The translations under genes were made by a program, and so were the position numbers. A stretch of DNA of 32,609 nt, from assembly GCA_019648995.1 (NCBI GenBank), contig BLXT01006160.1, forward strand, positions 413,177 to 445,785, read 5' to 3'. The DNA comes from Plakobranchus ocellatus (taxonomy: Eukaryota; Mollusca; Gastropoda; Plakobranchidae). This document shows positions 32,041 to 32,609 of this stretch, in pieces. Position 1 is the first letter of the stretch. Every line of letters starts with the position of its first letter. The notes under the pieces are model-generated. The model was given only the letters and a program-made list of their open reading frames with translations. It made no database searches and was not told the DNA's origin.

Positions 32041-32092
32041 TTAAAAAAAAACAACAAACAAACAAACGAACAAAAAAGAAAAAAAAAACACT
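32041..32092. repeat. A-rich tract with (CAAA)n
   Basis: Runs of A interspersed with CAAA units, simple sequence. Confidence 0.85.
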
Positions 32093-32564
32093 GCTCATTG
32101 AATCTGACTGGTGATCTAGAGGTAAGGAGGCACAATTTTCAGTTTCAAGCCTGCCGTTTGATTCATGATTGTGACATCTCGAGGTGAAGACTGAAGAAAT
32201 AGCTTATGTTCAGCTGTAGACGATAGAAGCATCGATAGAATGAAAGTAAGATAAGCAGAGGAAGAAAAACTGAAATCAGAACAAGATAACTCTGACGGTA
32301 TCGCATAAACGCAATCTGATAAGCTTATCACGCGCTTTGGCGTGCTCTTTCGCGCTGAGGCGTGCAAAAACTAGGAAAGTTAACCAAAAAAGAAACGGCG
32401 ACTGCATCAGCTCTGGTTTTAATGCCTTTGTACGTGGCACTGTTGATTACTTTCTTCCATTAATAGTCCAAAAAAGTATGCCAATGCACGGCTGGTACGC
32501 AATACATAAGGAGTCATTCATGGATCGATATCAAATTATTAAATTGGCACTTTGGGTATATGAA

Positions 32565-32567
<3 letters not shown>

Positions 32568-32609
<42 letters not shown>
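32568..32609 (+). repeat. (GA)n microsatellite at the window end
   Basis: Uninterrupted GA dinucleotides run to the last base, so the true length is unknown. Assembly or window boundaries often fall in such tracts. Confidence 0.95.

Larger units (their letters stand above)
28851..32567. other. Non-coding stretch, no supported gene
   Basis: About 3.7 kb upstream of DNAJC5. CpG-containing, slightly less AT-rich patches occur near 29000-29030, 29400-29420, 31140-31230 and 32330-32400, which could include promoter or 5' exons, but nothing is demonstrable. A CTC-rich patch at 31437-31520 gives a Glu-rich minus-strand frame without a Met. Confidence 0.5.

Noticed and set aside
32105-32150. tRNA-like box A and box B strings
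   Set aside because: The boxes are imperfect and only about 18 bp apart, too close for a tRNA head, and no SINE body follows.
1-32609. CRISPR arrays, operons, ribosome binding sites
   Set aside because: The window is eukaryotic; tandem repeats seen are microsatellites and minisatellites without regular unique spacers.

Overview
The window looks like AT-rich nuclear DNA of an invertebrate animal. I infer a lophotrochozoan, probably a mollusc, from split genes with GT-AG introns, tRNA-derived SINEs, abundant microsatellites and an invertebrate-type cysteine string protein. The species-level guess rests on protein resemblance recalled from memory, not on a search.

One host gene is clear: DNAJC5 (cysteine string protein), on the minus strand. 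Five coding exons fall at 27392-27311, 26185-26129, 22195-22043, 19868-19737 and 19458-19228. They join in frame with consensus splice sites and encode 217 residues: J domain with HPD, linker, palmitoylated Cys string and an acidic C-terminal tail. The exon carrying the initiator Met is not identified with certainty. Its introns hold a (GACA/GATA)n tract, a three-copy 92-bp minisatellite, a long GA tract, a 141-bp tandem duplication and a truncated SINE.

Left part: 1-189 is an open frame running in from the edge, possibly the end of another gene. From 190 to about 6600 I see only non-coding DNA with a dispersed ~110-bp repeat pair and one SINE. A decayed piggyBac-type DNA transposon fills about 6600-9534. 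It has an acidic N-terminus, an intron, a DDE-type transposase core, a Cys/His-rich C-terminus and a right end at TTAA.

Middle part: 9535-14971 has no gene I can support. At 14972-16152 a tRNA-derived SINE with 13-bp target duplications was later split by an 878-bp DNA transposon with 13-bp terminal inverted repeats and an apparent 6-bp duplication. That element carries a very GC-rich block of three short-loop hairpins. Just beyond lies a 1.63-kb hAT-like non-autonomous element (16543-18171) with an 8-bp target duplication and similar termini.

Right part: 27.4-28.9 kb contains degenerate CTG/CTA-type repeats in two opposed orientations. From 28.9 kb to the end there is no recognisable gene, only a second type of tRNA-like SINE, a YY1-like site and microsatellites. 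I did not find a convincing new multi-gene system; the most unusual items are the transposon remains and their nesting.
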